Translations under genes and position numbers: made by a program | Shown: in pieces, positions 42,349-54,200 of the stretch | How the letters are laid out: the number at the start of each line of letters is the position of its first letter | Position numbering within the stretch: position 1 is the stretch's first letter | Assembly (NCBI GenBank): GCA_043736155.1 | Contig: JAYTDA010000037.1 | Span: 1-64,000, forward strand | Direction: 5' to 3' | Length of the DNA stretch: 64,000 nucleotides | Source of the DNA: JANNRR01 sp043736155 | GTDB lineage: Bacteria > Pseudomonadota > Alphaproteobacteria > Rhodobacterales > Rhodobacteraceae | The notes under the pieces: model-generated | Told to the model about the DNA's origin: nothing | The model's input: only the letters and a program-made list of their open reading frames with translations | Databases searched by the model: none

Positions 42349-43244
42349 CACCCGACCGCAAGGCCGGGCAGAACAACGGCCTTGGTATTGCCCTGATGGC
42401 GGCAACCATGCTGATCTTTGCGCTGCAAGACGGGCTGTCGCGGCATCTGGCCACTGAATACAACACCTGGCTGGTGGTGATGTACCGGTTCTGGTTCTTT
42501 GCGCTGTTTGTCCTGGCGATGACCCTGCGCCAAAGCGGCGGGGTGCGGGCGGCGCTGCGGACCCGCCAACCGCTGGTGCAGACCCTGCGCGGCGTGCTGC
42601 TGGCGGCGGAAATCTGTGTTCTGGTGGTTGCCTTCACCCGGTTGGGGCTGGTGGAAAGCCACGCGGTGTTTGCCTCCTGCCCATTGCTGGTGGCAGCGCT
42701 GTCCGGCCCGGTTCTGGGCGAAAAGGTCGGATGGCGGCGCTGGAGTGCGATCGGCGTCGGCTTTGTCGGGATGCTGATCATCCTGCAACCGGGCTACGCA
42801 GTGTTTTCCACCAATGCGCTGATTCCGCTGGCCGCTGCCTTTGGCTTTGCGCTTTACGGGCTGCTGACCCGCTATGCTGCGCGGCAGGACGCCTCTGCCG
42901 TCAGCTTTTTCTGGACCGGCGTGACCGGGGCGCTGGTGACGACGCCGTTTGGCCTCTGGCATTGGCAAGGGATGACAGCACCCGATGCGGCACTGATGCT
43001 GGCGCTGTCGGTGCTGGCCTGTCTGGGACATTATCTGCTGATCAAGTGCTATGAAGTGGCCGAAGCCTCGGCGGTGCAGCCGTTTGCCTATCTGCAACTG
43101 GCGTTCATTGCCATTTTGGGTCTGACCTTTTTTGGCGAAGACCTGCGCCCCAATGTGGCGGTGGGCACCGTGGTGGTGGCTGGTGCCGGGGTCTTTACCC
43201 TGTGGCGGGCCCGGGTACGGGAAAAGTCGGTGCCCCTGATCTGA
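42345..43244 (+). CDS. DMT superfamily (EamA) transporter
   Basis: 299 aa. Ten hydrophobic segments in two repeats of five (EamA domains at about 14-145 and 155-290). GPVLGEKVGWRRWSAIGVGFVGMLIILQPG at the end of the first repeat and LAFIAILGLTFFGEDLRPNVAVGTVVVAGAGVFTLWR at the end of the second are typical. An inner-membrane exporter or importer of small metabolites; substrate unknown. Last gene of the mnmD unit; the duplicated element A lies after it. Confidence 0.9.
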   Translation: MTPDRKAGQNNGLGIALMAATMLIFALQDGLSRHLATEYNTWLVVMYRFWFFALFVLAMTLRQSGGVRAALRTRQPLVQTLRGVLLAAEICVLVVAFTRLGLVESHAVFASCPLLVAALSGPVLGEKVGWRRWSAIGVGFVGMLIILQPGYAVFSTNALIPLAAAFGFALYGLLTRYAARQDASAVSFFWTGVTGALVTTPFGLWHWQGMTAPDAALMLALSVLACLGHYLLIKCYEVAEASAVQPFAYLQLAFIAILGLTFFGEDLRPNVAVGTVVVAGAGVFTLWRARVREKSVPLI

Positions 43245-43342
43245 GCGGCCCGGGCTGATACCAACGGCCCGCACCCCTGACTCGCCGCGAGTCGCAGCCG
43301 ACGCCGGGACCGGGGTTCAAGACGGATCGCTCTTGACGGAAA

Positions 43343-43704
43343 ACCAAAGCCCCCTAAACCGACCGCCCCGATATTTCGGTGCCGACAGGTACCCGCCATC
43401 AGTCTGAGCAGGAAAAGACGATACACTGGATCGGCTCCGATCACAGCGACCTAAAGGCGGCTGGACCGGTGGAGCACGAGACGACAGAGGGGAGCGCCTG
43501 CCCCGGCGGGTACGAAGCACCTGCCCGTCGTGCGAAAGCACGCCTTTGGCGTGACGGGGCAGGGGCTTTCCGGCCCTTTGAGGGCCGGGGGTGACGCGGC
43601 ACCGCTTCTCTGCGGCAGACCCGATGGGGCCTGCCGGACGGTCGGCAGTAGCATCAGGAGCCATCCCGGTCCAAGCGGTCTGCGGTCAACCAAAAGGGCC
43701 GCTG
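43343..43704 (+). repeat. Duplicated non-coding element, copy A (structured)
   Basis: About 360 bp that matches 61386-61723 over its length, with invariant blocks such as GTGGAGCACGAGACGACAGA, GTGACGCGGCAC and CGATGGGGCCTGCCGGACGG. It can fold into several stems: GAAGC-ACCTGCCCGTC with GAC-GGGGCAGG-GGCTTT (43514-43569, containing the sub-hairpin GTGC-GAAA-GCAC), CCGGCCC-TTTGA-GGGCCGG (43570-43588), and CGGCAG...CTGCCG near 43612-43636. The short open frames crossing it on the minus strand have no start site or composition of real genes. It fills the gap between the converging DMT transporter and FAD oxidase genes. Confidence 0.75.
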
Positions 43705-43706
43705 GC

Positions 43707-45080
43707 CTAATGCCGCCCCATCACCCGGTTGGCCAGTGCCGCCAGCCGCGATTGCCCGCCGCCACGGGCTTCGGCCCGGTCGGCCAGATTGAACAACCGG
43801 TACATGGCGTGAACCCCGAGCCAGCGCAGGGGTTCGCCTTCCCATTGGCGGACCTTGCGGTTGACCCATGGCAACGCGGTGCGGTCGGTCTGCTGCCCCA
43901 GTGCCAGATCCGCCAGGGTCCGCCCGGCAAGGTTCGAAGTGGAGACACCAACCCCGACATAGCCCCCGGCATAGCCAAGGCCGGTGCCGGCATCAAACCC
44001 GACCGAGGCGCACCAGTCGCGCGGCACCGCCAGGGTGCCGCACCAGGCATGGGCAACCGGCACCGCGCGCAGCTGCGGAAAATGCCGGTGCAGGATCGCG
44101 GTCAGTTGCCGGATGGTTTCGCCTTGCGTCTGGCCGCGATGATCGGTGCGCGAACCGTAGCGATAGGGCACCCCGCGCCCGCCCATGGCAATCCGTCCCT
44201 CGCGCGTGCGCTGGGCATAGCAATAGGAATGGGCATAGTCGCCGAACAGTTCGCGGCCCTGCCAGCCGATCTGGTCCCACAGCGCATCGGGCAGCGGGTC
44301 GGTGACGATCTGCGCCGAATTCATCGCCAGCCAGTCCCGGCCATGCCCCGGCAACCCGGCGGTAAAGCCTTCGGTGGCGCGCAGGATCACCGGGGCGCGG
44401 ACCCGGCCCCGGTCGGTTTCCACCAGCCCCGGGCCATAGTGCAGCACGGTGGTGCCCTCGGCGATCTGCACGCCAAGCGCCGCCACCGCCGCCGCCAGGC
44501 CCTTGACCAGCTTGGCCGGTTGCAGCCGTGCCACCCCGGCAATCACCATCGCGCCTTCTGCCCGATGAACCGCCAACCGCGCCTGCAGCGCCGCCGCACC
44601 GATCAGATGGCTGCGGTCTGCCGCTACATCCCAACTCTCGCGCGCGGCCTGAAATGCCACCAGCCGCGCCATCTGGGCCGGGTTGGTCGCCACCAGCAAT
44701 TCATCGGTGCGGTGAATGTCGGCATCAATGCCGCAGGCTTCGGCCACCGCGATCACCTCCGCCACCGTGCCCGCCACCGCCGCAATCATCGCCTGCACCG
44801 CGCTGCGGTCCGACACCTCCAGATAGCGCCGGTGGTTCCAGGCAAACCCGCCGGTCAGCCAGCCGCCATTGCGCCCCGAGGCGCCAAACCCGGCAAATTC
44901 GCGCTCGACCATCACAATGGCCAGACCGGGGGCCTGCTGTTTCAGGTACCAGGCAGCCCACAGCCCGGTGTAACCGGCACCGATGATGCAGACATCGGCG
45001 TGGGTGTCGCCCTGCAGCGGCGGGCGCGGCGGCGGCAGGCCGCAATCGGCATACCAGAAGGAAATATCACCGTTGCGCAT
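43707..45080 (-). CDS. FAD-dependent oxidoreductase, PuuB-like (DAO family)
   Basis: 457 aa. It begins MRNGDISFWYADCGLPPPRPPLQGDTHADVCIIGAGYTGLWAAWYL, the typical N terminus of gamma-glutamylputrescine oxidase-like DAO proteins, with the FAD fold GAGYTGL at about 34-40. REFAGFGASGRNGGWLTGG, GGRGVPYRYGSRTD and GYAGGYVGVGVSTSNLAGRTLADL are further family parts. It probably oxidises an amine or amino-acid derivative. No polyamine genes are adjacent, so the substrate is open. Confidence 0.88.
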   Translation of the reverse strand: MRNGDISFWYADCGLPPPRPPLQGDTHADVCIIGAGYTGLWAAWYLKQQAPGLAIVMVEREFAGFGASGRNGGWLTGGFAWNHRRYLEVSDRSAVQAMIAAVAGTVAEVIAVAEACGIDADIHRTDELLVATNPAQMARLVAFQAARESWDVAADRSHLIGAAALQARLAVHRAEGAMVIAGVARLQPAKLVKGLAAAVAALGVQIAEGTTVLHYGPGLVETDRGRVRAPVILRATEGFTAGLPGHGRDWLAMNSAQIVTDPLPDALWDQIGWQGRELFGDYAHSYCYAQRTREGRIAMGGRGVPYRYGSRTDHRGQTQGETIRQLTAILHRHFPQLRAVPVAHAWCGTLAVPRDWCASVGFDAGTGLGYAGGYVGVGVSTSNLAGRTLADLALGQQTDRTALPWVNRKVRQWEGEPLRWLGVHAMYRLFNLADRAEARGGGQSRLAALANRVMGRH

Positions 45081-45216
45081 GAACCCCGGACCCCATTGCT
45101 TGATGAAAGCCGGGGGGTTTCACACACCCCCCCGCGTCCGCCGGTACTCGAACCGGTGGCGCGCCGTCGGACGCACCCCCCCGTGGGATATTTCTGAACA
45201 AGAGATGGGCAAAAGG

Positions 45217-45248
45217 AAAGGGCCGCCAGTTTTCACCGGCGGCCCTTT
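45217..45248 (-). terminator. Terminator of the RTX gene
   Basis: AAAGGGCCGCC and GGCGGCCCTTT form an 11-bp stem with a 10-nt loop, 20 bp after the RTX stop codon. Read on the minus strand it is followed by CCTTTTGCCC. It separates the giant gene from the oxidase gene downstream. Confidence 0.75.
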
Positions 45249-45268
45249 GGATCAGTCTCTGGGTGCGA

Positions 45269-48200
45269 TCAGATCCACAGGAAGTTGCTGGCAACCAACG
45301 CGCCGGCAGACCCGATACCGGTGACCGTGATGGTGAAATCACTGGTGCCGTTGCCGTCGGTATCGACCTGCAATGTGTTGGTTGTCGAGTACCGCACCTC
45401 GGAGTTCAACCCGCCGGTGCTACCGGTAAAGGCCGAAGACCCCATGTAGGCGAAGGTGCCGACCAGCAGCCCGGTAAAGGTGATCAAATCCAGTTGAGCA
45501 GCACTGAAATCGGCGATCGTGTCGATGTTGAGGCCGATGCTGGTCGAGGTGAAGATGAAGCGGTCGGCGTTGGTGCCGCCGGTCAGGCTGTCGTTGCCCA
45601 GACCGCCGGTCAGGAAGTCGTTGCCGGAACCGCCGTTCAGTGTATCGTTGCCATTGGCACCGGTCAGCGTATCGGCACCAATGTTGCCCAGCAGGGTAGA
45701 TGCCATCGCGCCACCGGTGACAGAAATCACATCTGAGCCACCGCCGCCGTTGACGGTGAACAGGGTGCCACCGGCGTTGGACAGGTTCAGCGTGTTGCCG
45801 GACCCGGACAGGGTGAAAACGGTGGTTGAGACGATTTCCGCCGTCAGATCCACCACCCCGGCAGTCGACAGGGTGATGCCGGTGGCACCACCGGCTGCGA
45901 TGGTGCCGGTCATCGCGTTCAACTGGCCGCTGGTCAGCGTCACCCCGCCGGTAAAGCCGGAAATGCTTTCCAGGCCCGCCAGGGTAGAGGTTTCCAGTGT
46001 CACCGCCGTGGAGACCCCGGTGCCGTTGAGGATGTCAGTGCCAAGGCCGCCGTCATAGATTTCCCCCACTGCCATGTCGCTGGCCAGGGTGATCGCCAGC
46101 ACATCGTTGCCTGCCCCCCCCACCACCGAGTCGGTGCCAGCCCCGCCGTTGATCGTGTCATTGCCGCCAGCGCTGGTCAGGGTATCGTTGCCTGCACCAC
46201 CGGTGATAGTGGCGTTGGCGATGCCACCGGTGATGGTGACAGTATCCGCCAGCGCGCCGCCATTGACGGTATAGATCGTCCCGTTGGAGTTGCTGAGCGT
46301 CAGGTTGTTACCCAGTGCCGACAGGGTGAAGGCGGTGGTCGTCACTGTTGCCGCACTCAGGTTCACCGTGCCGGTGTCAGACAGGGTGATGCCGGTGGCA
46401 CCGCCCGCCGCGATGGTGCCGGTAAAGCCAGCCAGCTGCGCCGAGGTCAGCGTCAGACCACCGGAAAAGCCCGAGATGTTCTCGATCCCGCTCAGCGTCG
46501 AAGTGGCCAGGGTGGCGGCGGTGACAACCGCCGTCCCCACCAGCGAGTCGATGCCCAGACCGCCGGTATAGCTCTCGCTGGCCGCCAGATCAGTGGCGGC
46601 GGCGATGGTGATGACATCGTTGCCGCTGCCACCGTTGATCGTATCGACACCGGCACCGCCGATCAGTGTATCTGCACCTGCGCCGCCGGTCATGTTGTCG
46701 TTGCCGCCGTTGCCGTTCAGCGCCGACCCGGACACACCACCGTTGAGGGTGATGGTATCCGCCGCTGCGCCACCATTGACCGTCAGCACCGTGGCGCCCT
46801 CGTTCAGGGTGATCACGTTGCCCGCCGCCGACAGGTTGAAGGTGCTGGTGGTGGTGGTGGCAGCGCCAAGGTTGATGATGCCGGTATCCGAGATGGTGAT
46901 GGCACCGGTGTTGAGCGACCCGGTAAAGCTGCCCAGTGACGCCGAAGACAGGGTCAGGCCGCCGGTAAAGCCGCTGATATGTTCGATGGCGCTGAGGGTT
47001 GACCCGACAAAGGTCACAGCCGTGCCGATCGCAGCGCCGTTCAGCGTATCGGTGCCAGTGCCACCGGCGTAGCTTTCGGCTGTGACCAGACCGCTGGCTG
47101 CAACGATGGTGATGGTATCGTTGCCGCCGCCGCCGTCGATGGTATCGGTCCCTGCGCCCCCGACCAGCGAATCCGCACCAAGCCCGCCAGTCAGCGAATC
47201 GTTGCCGCCGTTGCCCAGCAGCGTGGTTCCGGCAGAGCCGTTGTTGATGGTGACGGTATCGCCCGCAGCACCGCCGTTGACGGTGATGAAGGTGCCGGTT
47301 TCATTCAGCGTCAGACTGTTGCCCGCTGCCGACAGGTTGAAGGTATTGGTGGTGGTGGCGGCAGCACCGACGTTGATCGTGCCGGTGTCAGACAGGGTGA
47401 TGGCACCGGTGCCGATTGACGTGGTAAAGTTGGCAAGCTGCGCCGATGTCAGGGTCAGACCGCCGGTAAAGCCGGTGATTGCCTCGATCGAGGCGAAGGT
47501 GACCCCGGCAAAGCTGGCCGCGGTGCCGATGGCAGACCCGTTCAGCGTGTCGGTGCCGGTGCCCCCGGCATAGCTTTCGCCCGACACGATGTCGCCAACC
47601 GCCAGGATATTGATCCGGTCGTTGCCGCCGCCGCCAATGATCGTATCGATGCCGTCGCTGCCGGTCAGGGTATCGGCTCCATTGCCACCGGTCAGGCTGT
47701 CATTGCCGCCATTGCCGATCAGCACAGTTCCGGCAGAGCCGTTGGTGATGGTGACGGTATCCGCCGCTATACCGCCATTCACCGTGATCAGGGTCCCGGT
47801 TTCACTCAGCGTCAGCAGGTTGCCGGCCGCTGCCAGGGTGAAGCTGTTGGTGGAGATGCTGGCGGACCCAAGATTGACGGTGCCGCTGGTCGACAGGGTG
47901 ATGGCCCCGGTGGAAACCGAGGTGGCAAAGGCCGCCAGTTGCGCCGCTGTCATGGTCAGGCCGCCGCTGAAACCGGACAGGGTTTCCATGCTGGCAAAGG
48001 TGATACCCGCTGCCATGGTAAAGGCGGTGGTGACGGCTGCGGCGTCAAAGATGTCGGTGCCGGTGCCGCCGGTATAGAACTCGCCACCGACCAGTTCGCC
48101 AGCGGCGGTGATGCGCAGCACGTCATTGCCGATGCCGCCGGTCAGATTGTCCACGCCAAGGCCGCCGATCAAGGTATCGGCGGCACTGCCGCCGGTAAGG

Positions 48201-51200
48201 ATGTCGGCACCGCCAGCCCCATTGATCAAGGTGCCATTGGTGCTGCCGGTGATGGTCACCGTATCCGCACCCGCACCACCGTTGATCGTATAGACCCCCG
48301 GGCCGTTGTCGGTCAGGAACAGGCTGTTGCCCAGCGCCGACAGGTTGATCGTCGTGGTGCGCAGGGTGTCGCCGGTCAGATCCACCGTCCCGGAGTCGGT
48401 CAGGGTAACGCCGCCGACATTCAGCGCAAAGGCCAGCGCATCCAGTTGCGCCGATGTCATGCTGAGCCCGCCCGCAAAGCCTGCGATTTCCTCGATCCCG
48501 GTCAGCGTCACACCGACGATGGAGGCTGCCGCCGCAACGCCAGCGCCATCCAGCGTGTCGGTACCGCTGCCACCGTCATAGCTTTCGCCACTGACCAGGT
48601 CGCCCGCTGCCGCAATCACCAGACGGTCATTGCCGCCTGCACCATTGACGGTGTCGATGCCGGTGCCACCGGTCAGGGTGTCATTGGCCGAACCGCCGGT
48701 CAGGCTGTCATTGCCGCCGCCACCATTGACCGACACGCCCAGATTGCCGCCGACAAAGGTCACGGTGTCATTGCCGACACCCCCGGTCACCACATAGCTG
48801 ACCGCCGCATTGCCGTTCAGGATCAGGGCGTTACCGGCAGCGTTCAGATTGAACACCGAGGTGAGGATGTTCGACGCCGAAAGATCCAGCGCTCCGCCAT
48901 CGGCCAGGGTGATGGCACCAACATTGACCTGCCCGGTAAACTGGCCCAACTGCGCCGACGTCAGGGTCAACCCGCCCGAGAAACCGGTGATGAATTCGAT
49001 GCCGGTGACATTGACACCGACCAGTGACGCAGAGGTGGCGATCACACCACCGTTCAGCGTATCGGTGCCGATGCCGCCGGCATAGGTTTCCCCGACCTGG
49101 AAGTCAGAGGCGGCGACGATGCTGAACAGGTCGTGGCCAGCACCGCCGGTCAGGCTGTCGATGCCTGCACCGCCGGTGATGGTGTCGTTGGCGCTGCCAC
49201 CGGTGACCGTGTCGGCACCGCCGCCGCCGCTGATATTGACGCCCAGGCTGCCGCCCAGAATCGTCACGGTATCGGCACCATTGCCTCCGGTGATGACATA
49301 GCTGGCCAGACCGCTGTCGGTCAGGGTCAGGCTGTTGCCCGCATTGGCCAGAGCAAAGGTCGAGGTGGTCACCGCCGAAGCCGACAGATCGACGGTGCCT
49401 GCGTTGTTGATGGTGATGGCACCGGTATTGAGCGACCCGGCAAACCCGCTCAGCACAGCCGAAGACAGGGTCAACCCGCCGCTGAAGCCGGTCAGATGTT
49501 CGATATTGCTGACAGCCACGCCGACCAGCGTCGCTGCCGTGGTCACAGCGGTGCCATCCAGCGTATCGGTGCCAAGGCCGCCGTTGTAGTTCTCGCCCGA
49601 TACCAGATCGCCTGCGACCGTTACCACCAGCCGGTCATTGCCGGACCCGCCGTCAACCGTGTCGGTGCCCGCGCCGCCGGTCAGCACCTCATTGGCGCCG
49701 CCACCGGTCAAGTTGTCGTTGCCGCCTGCGCCGATGATGCTGCCGCCGAGGGTACCGCCGGTAAAGGTCACGGTGTCATTGCCCGCGCCGCCGGTAATGG
49801 CATAAGTCGCCAGCCCCTCGTCGTTCAGGGTCAGGCTGTTGCCTGCGGCTGACAGGGTGATGTTGGCAGTGGTCACGTCGGACCCCGACAGGTTGATGGT
49901 GCCTGCGTCCAGGACGGTGATACTGCCGGTATTGACCGCGGTGCTGAACTGCGCCAGTTGCGCCGATGTCAACGATACGCCAGCGCTGAACCCCACGATG
50001 CTCTCGGTGCCGGTGATGGTGACACCGGTGAAACTGGCAGATGCCGACACCAGACTGCCGTCCAGTGTATCTGCCCCGCCGCTGCCGTCATAGCTTTCGC
50101 CCGATGCAATATCGGACGTTGTCAGCAGCACCATCACGTCGTTGCCGGTTCCGCCAATCACCTGATCGACGCCTGCCCCGGCCATCAGCGAATCGTCGCC
50201 GGTGCCGCCATCCAGGGTGTCATTGCCATCGCCGCCAAACAGCGTGTCAGCGCCGCCCAACCCCTGCAACAGGTTGTTGCCGACGTTGCCGGTGATGCCG
50301 TTGGCACCGGTATTGCCGGTACCGCTGATCGCGCCGGTGCCTGCCAGTGTCAGGTTTTCCAATTCCGCCACCAACCCGAAATTGGCGGTGCTGATCACGG
50401 TGTCGGACCCGCCACCAGCCAGTTCGGTCACGATGTCCAGGGCGTTGTCGATGTAATAGGTGTCGCTGCCCAGACCGCCGGTCAGTTGGTCAACACCGGT
50501 GCCGCCATCCAGGCTGTCATTGCCGTCGCCTGCGTCCAGCGTGTCATTGCCACCGCCGCCTGCCATCGAATCGTGACCTGCCTGGCCATCCAGCAGGTTG
50601 TTGCCAACGTTGCCGATCAAGGTGTTGTTGCCAGTGGTGCCGGTGCCGTCGATATTGCCGGTGCCGGTCAGGGTCAGGTTTTCCAGCTCGGTGGTCAGGG
50701 CAAAGGTAAAGGTGGATTGCACCGTGTCGGTGCCTTCGCCAGCCAGTTCGGTGATGGTGTCAATCAACGAGTCGATGGCATAGATATCGTCGCCGGTGCC
50801 ACCTTTCAGCTGGTCGGTGCCTGCGCCGCCATCCATGCTGTCATTGCCGTTGCCGCCCAGCAGGGTGTCGTTGTTGTCGCCGCCCAGCAGCGTGTCATTG
50901 CCGTTGCCGCCGGTCAGGCTGTCATTGCCGCCCAGACCCGACAGGATGTTGTCGCCATTGTTGCCGATCATCTTGTTCTTGATCGCGTTACCGGTGCCGT
51001 TGATCGCGGCGATGCCGCTCAGCGTCAGGTTTTCGACATCGGTGCTCAGCACGATGCTGACCGATGCCTTGACCTTGTCGGTGCCACCCGACGGCAGTTC
51101 CACGATGACATCGCCGGCGTCATCCACGGTATAGCTGTCGTTGCCGGTGCCGCCGACCATACTGTCAGCCCCTGCGCCGCCATCCATCACATCGTTGCCG

Positions 51201-54200
51201 ATGCCGCCATCCATCGTATCGTTGCCGATGCCGCCGAGCAGCCGGTCCGACCCGCCAAGGCCCGACAGCAGGTTGTTGCCGTCGTTGCCGGTCATTGTGT
51301 TGACCGAATTGTTGCCGGTGCCGGAAAGGTTGGCGCTGCCGGTCAGGGTCAGATGTTCCAGATCGGTGGCAAGGGTGAAGGTCACCGACGAAGTCACCGT
51401 ATCGCTGCCGCTGGCGCTCAGTTCCACCACCACGTCGGTCAGGCTGTCGACAGAGTAACTGTCGTTGCCTGCGCCGCCAGACATGGAATCGTTGCCGGTG
51501 CCGCCGTCAATCACGTCATTGCCGGTGCCGCCGTCGATGGTGTCGTTGCCGATGCCGCCAGACACCGTGTCATCGCCGTCGGATGCCGACAGGATGTTGG
51601 CACCATCGTTGCCGGTGATCAGGTTGTTGGAAATGTTGCCGGTGCCGTTCAGCGCTGCAGACCCGGTCAGCGTCAGGTTTTCCAGATCGCTCGACAGGGT
51701 GCGGGTCACCGACGACACCACCGTATCGGTGCCGCCGCCCAAAGCTTCCACCGTGGTATCGGCGGCGTCATCGACGATGAATGTGTCGTTGCCCAGACCA
51801 CCGGTCATCGCATCAATGCCAGCGCCGCCGTCCAGCGTGTCATCATCATTGCCGCCGTTCAGCGTGTCATTGCCCAGACCGCCCGCGAGGCTGTCATTGC
51901 CGTCTGATCCGGTCAGGCTGTTGTTGGCGCCGTTGCCGGTGATGAGGTTGTCTGACACGTTGCCGGTGCCGTTGATGGTGCCTGCCCCGGTCAGGGTCAG
52001 GTTTTCCACATTCAGATCGAGGCTAAAGCTCACCGAGCTTTGCACCGTATCGGTGCCGTTGCCCGAGGTTTCGGTGGCGCGGTCAGCGGTCGCATCCACG
52101 ATATAGGTATCGTCGCCTGCGCCGCCCTGCATCGAATCGCTGCCGGTGCCGCCGTCCAGACTGTCATTGCCGTTATCGCCATTCAGCGCATCATTGCTGT
52201 CGCCGCCAAACAGGCTGTCATCACCGTCGCCGCCGGAAATCGTGTCCAGCCCGCTGATGCCGGTGCCGCCAAACAACTGGTTGCTGCCAGCGTTGCCGTC
52301 AATCACGTTGGCAACCGCGTTGCCGGTGCCGTTGATGGTGCCCGATCCGGTCAAAGTCAGGTTTTCAAACTCTGCCGCCAGAGCATGGGTCAGGCTGGTC
52401 TGCACCGTGTCGGTGCCGCCAGCGGCCAGTTCCACCATCACGTCACCGGCGTCATCGACCACATAGGTGTCGTTGCTTGAACCGCCAACCATCGAATCCG
52501 CGGCGCTGCCGCCATCCAGCGTGTCATTGCCGGAACCGCCAAACAGCGTGTCGTTGCCCGCCAGACCGGTCAGCAGGTTGGCACCGGTGTTGCCGCTCAG
52601 CAGGTTGGCAACCGCGTTGCCGGTGCCGCTCAGCCCCGAGGTGCCGGTCAGTGTCAGGTTTTCCACGTCGGTCTGCAGGATAAAGCTGACAGAGCTGGAC
52701 ACGGTGTCGGTGCCGCCACCGGGGCTTTCCACCACCACATCGCCGGCGTTATCGACAAAGTAGGTGTCGTTATCGGCACCGCCATCCATGCGGTCCGCGC
52801 CTGATCCGCCATCCAGAGTGTCATCCCCGGCACCGCCAAACAGCGTGTCATCGCCGGAATCCGCGTCCAGCAGGTTGTTGCCGCTGTTGCCGGTCATCAT
52901 GTTGGCAGCGGTTGACCCGGTACCGGTGATGTTGCCGCTGCCGGTCAGAACCAGATTTTCCAACGCCGAAGTCAGGGTAAAATTCACCGAGGATTGTACG
53001 GTATCGCTGCCCTGGCCCGTCGATTCTGTCACCTTGTCCAACGCGGAATCGACGACATAGACATCATCGCCCTGACCACCGGTCATGCTGTCGTCGTTCA
53101 ATCCGCCATCCAGCGTATCATTGCCGTCGCTGGCGGTCAGGGTGTCATTGCCTGCGCCACCGCTCAGCAGGTTGTCACCGATGTTGCCGGTCAGCACGTT
53201 GGCACCGCCGCCACCGGTGGCGTTGATGTTGCCGCTGCCGGTCAGGGTCAGGTTTTCCAGATCGGCCGACAGGGCAAAGGTGATCGAGGATTGCACCGTG
53301 TCGGTGCCTGCGCCTGCAAGTTCAGTCACAATGTCACCGACGCTGTCGACCACAAAAATGTCGTTGCCGATCCCGCCACTCATCGCATCGTCGCCGGTGC
53401 CGCCATCGATGGTATCGTTGCCGTCGCCGCCAGCCAGAGTGTCGTTGCCGCCCAGGCCAAACAGCGCGTTGTTGGCGCTGTTGCCGAACATGGCGTTATC
53501 AAGGACGTTGCCGGTGCCGTTGATCGCAGCGGTCCCGGTCAGTTCCAGACCTTCCACTTCGGCGGACAGGGTAAAGGTCACGGAAGACAGCACGCCGTCA
53601 TGACCTTCGGCGGCCAGTTCGGTGACGATATCGGTGGTGGAGCCGACGATATAGATATCGTCGCCGTCGCCGCCCGCCATCGCGTCATTGCTCAGCCCGC
53701 CGTCGATCGAATCGTTGCCGATGCCGCCAAAAATGGTGTCGGACCCGGAGCCGCCAAAGATCGAGTCATTGCCGTCAAGACCGGTCAGCACGTTGGCAGA
53801 GATGTTGCCGGTCAGGATGTTGTCTTGCGTATTGCCAGTGCCGTTGATGACGCTGGTACCGGTCAGCGTCAGGTTTTCAAAGTTCAGGCCCAGGGTATAG
53901 CTGGCACTGGCCTGCACCAGATCAATGCCTTCGTTCGCCAGTTCGCTCAGCGCATCGCTGGCCGAGTCGACGACATACAGGTCGTTGCCATCGCCGCCGG
54001 TCAGAGTGTCGATGCCGTTGCCACCATCCAGCGTATCGTCGCCAGCACCGCCATCGACCGAGTCGGTACCGTCACCGGCGTAGATCGCATCATTCCCGAT
54101 GCCACCCAGCACGGTATCGTTGCCGGCATCGGCATGGACGATGTCATTGCCATCGCCTGCATCAATGGCGTCAGCCAGGATGGTCACCCCGGTCACTTCG

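Noticed and set aside
43317..43664. Minus-strand frame in copy A, with a similar one at 61297-61683 in copy B
   Set aside because: The two translations are similar only because the DNA is; they are Arg/Pro/Ser-rich, have no ribosome site and run past the element. The paired base changes favour a non-coding structure.
49958..51907. Long plus-strand open frames opposite the RTX gene
   Set aside because: They are by-products of the repetitive GGNDTL coding sequence; the translations are mirror low-complexity (AAIQRVIA-type) and lack ribosome sites.
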